A stretch of DNA of 64,000 bases from Chitinophagaceae bacterium (lineage in GTDB: Bacteria; Bacteroidota; Bacteroidia; Chitinophagales; Chitinophagaceae): contig CANBSH010000004.1 in assembly GCA_947372105.1 (NCBI GenBank), forward strand, positions 26,629 to 90,628. The letters are read 5' to 3'. Positions 62,769-64,000 of the stretch are shown here, one piece after another. Numbering within the stretch: position 1 is the first letter of the stretch; each line of letters begins with the position of its first letter. The position numbers and the translations under genes were made by a program. A model generated the notes under the pieces. The model was not told where the DNA came from and did not search any database. It saw nothing but the letters and a program-made list of their open reading frames with translations.

Positions 62769-64000
62769 ATGCGCCGCTTTCTATTCTTAGGACTATTTAT
62801 AGGAATTTTCAGCACCCTTCATGCACAAGAATTGACAGGGAAATGGAAAGGATATTTCATTCCCAATAATGACCAGGAAGGCCGTATTTATATTTATGAC
62901 TTAGATATTCAGGAGTCAGATAATCACCAACTTTCAGTAACAACTTTCACCAATTTATCGGGTAGTTTTTCCGCCAAAGCGGTTGCCAAAGGTTTTCATT
63001 CGGTAAAAACACAATTGGTAAGTATTGCCGAAACCAAATTTGAAGATGTGAATGTTTTAGGAAATATGCAAGCTTGTTTAATGACCAACTATTTGACCTA
63101 TACCAACAACCGAGGTAGAGGCATTTTACAAGGAACTTACATCTCCAATAATATAGCAGGCACCAAGGATTGTGGAGGCGGTAAAGTGTATTTAGAAAAA
63201 GATTTTGTGATAGAAAAATGGGATAAAAATAGTTTTGCAAAAAATAAATCGAAAGAGTTTCCAAAAGAGCTTCCAAAAGATAAAGAGACAACCGCTTCTA
63301 AAAAGAAGCCCAATAACAATAATAATAAAATTAATAATAGTACTAATAACAGTATCACCCAGAACGCTATTACTAATAACAAGAATAGCCTTTTAAAGAA
63401 CAATTCCAGCAATGGTGATAATGCGAGCAAAATAATAGCGACCAACAAATTAGTTATTGCTAAAGTAAGTAATACCGCAACTGTTGTATCTTCTAAAAAT
63501 GCTATAAATTCTGCAACTCCTACAATCATTCCTGCAATTGCTTCAACTACTCCTACAATTATTTCAAAAGAATCCAATCCCGCTCCCAATGGTATCATCA
63601 ACATTGATTCTAAATTAAGTACGGCTAAAATAGAGCCTGCGGAAGAAGAGACTGACACCCGAAATAATCAAAATATTCCTTGGGTTTTATTGGGTAGAGA
63701 AAATAAATTAATTAAGCATATTGTGACTTCTAATAAAAAGATCACGATTGATTTATATGATAATGGCACCATAGATAATGATACCATTAATATATACGAC
63801 AACAAACAGCTTATTTCCAATAAAAGAAGATTAAGCTATAAAGCCATTCATATTGAAGTGGACTTTAGTAATGGAGTACGAGAACATGAAATTATCATTG
63901 TGGCTCATAATATGGGTACCATTCCTCCCAATACAGCCCTATTTGTATTGAATGATGGGGATACGCGTCAAGAATACTTTATTACCACAACCGATAAAGT
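62769..64000 (+). CDS. Secreted protein with Asn/Thr-rich linker (runs off right edge)
   Basis: At least 410 aa; the frame is open to the window end. A signal peptide (MRRFLFLGLFIGIFSTLHAQ) is followed by a globular N-domain (ELTGKWKGYFIPNN, with two Cys at about 117 and 138). A low-complexity linker rich in Asn, Lys, Ser and Thr spans about 150-290. The C-terminal beta domain contains ITIDLYDNGTIDNDTINIYD and VAHNMGTIPPNTALFVLNDG. I recall this C-domain from other Chitinophagales secreted proteins, but know no function for it. By comparison only a short tail should lie beyond the window. Confidence 0.8.
   Translation, partial: MRRFLFLGLFIGIFSTLHAQELTGKWKGYFIPNNDQEGRIYIYDLDIQESDNHQLSVTTFTNLSGSFSAKAVAKGFHSVKTQLVSIAETKFEDVNVLGNMQACLMTNYLTYTNNRGRGILQGTYISNNIAGTKDCGGGKVYLEKDFVIEKWDKNSFAKNKSKEFPKELPKDKETTASKKKPNNNNNKINNSTNNSITQNAITNNKNSLLKNNSSNGDNASKIIATNKLVIAKVSNTATVVSSKNAINSATPTIIPAIASTTPTIISKESNPAPNGIINIDSKLSTAKIEPAEEETDTRNNQNIPWVLLGRENKLIKHIVTSNKKITIDLYDNGTIDNDTINIYDNKQLISNKRRLSYKAIHIEVDFSNGVREHEIIIVAHNMGTIPPNTALFVLNDGDTRQEYFITTTDK

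Overview
The window is a stretch of chromosome from an AT-rich member of the Bacteroidota, most likely the Chitinophagales/Chitinophagaceae. Evidence seen in the sequence: promoters of the Bacteroidota type (TTTG, 20 bases, TAnnTTTG), few Shine-Dalgarno sequences, a SecD-SecF fusion, a 285-aa primary sigma factor, a 304-aa long NusB, a PUR-family protein, a DUF3822 gene next to rsmD, futalosine-route MqnE, and bacillithiol genes. Almost all of it is housekeeping sequence. I see no prophage, insertion sequence, CRISPR array, secretion-effector cluster or defence island.

Layout. 1-17 kb: 5' part of gyrA, a saccharopine dehydrogenase, a minus-strand run rnr-lpxK-5-FCL and rsmD-DUF3822, a MATE transporter, folB-trxB, the primary sigma gene, an ltaE-pgi-GNAT operon, a PUR-family protein, an ABC exporter and tRNA-Ser(TGA). 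17-36 kb: pirin, a lipoprotein, a MutS2-like protein without the Smr domain, msrA, an M1 peptidase, an NlpC/P60 lipoprotein, dnaE, trxA, a CNT nucleoside transporter, mqnE, L-serine dehydratase, a class-A-beta-lactamase-like hydrolase, an aminotransferase and a stand-alone RlmK methyltransferase. 36-45 kb: coaE, yajC, nusB, groES-groEL, lysoplasmalogenase, a small membrane protein with an FKBP lipoprotein, and secDF. 44.9-45.6 kb: a gene-free block with a four-copy tandem repeat. 45.6-64 kb: an A-type Fe-S carrier, an acyl-CoA mutase large subunit, an M20 hydrolase, a YggS protein, an acyl-CoA dehydrogenase, an amidase, aguA-aguB, bshB1, rpmE, yajQ, lgt, bacilliredoxin, a biosynthetic arginine decarboxylase, rplT-rpmI, infC, thrS, and the start of a secreted protein running off the right edge.

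How the genes fit together. Arginine decarboxylase, AguA and AguB together make the complete arginine-to-putrescine route within about 7 kb. BshB1 and the bacilliredoxin show a bacillithiol thiol system beside thioredoxin, thioredoxin reductase and MsrA. YajC, SecDF, Lgt and five or more lipobox proteins belong to protein export and lipoprotein maturation. InfC, L35, L20, ThrRS, L31, RsmD, RlmK, NusB and RNase R are translation and RNA functions.

The most interesting signals are in the DNA between genes. They are: a 136-bp tandem dyad repeat; -7 promoter boxes placed 3-5 nt before start codons, which predicts leaderless mRNAs and includes a 35-bp divergent spacer; terminators whose U-tract doubles as the -33 element of the next promoter; terminators that abut the next start codon; a DnaA-box palindrome upstream of gyrA; and a dyad in the groES leader. 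I found no clearly new multi-gene system. Coordinates and residue numbers were counted by hand.
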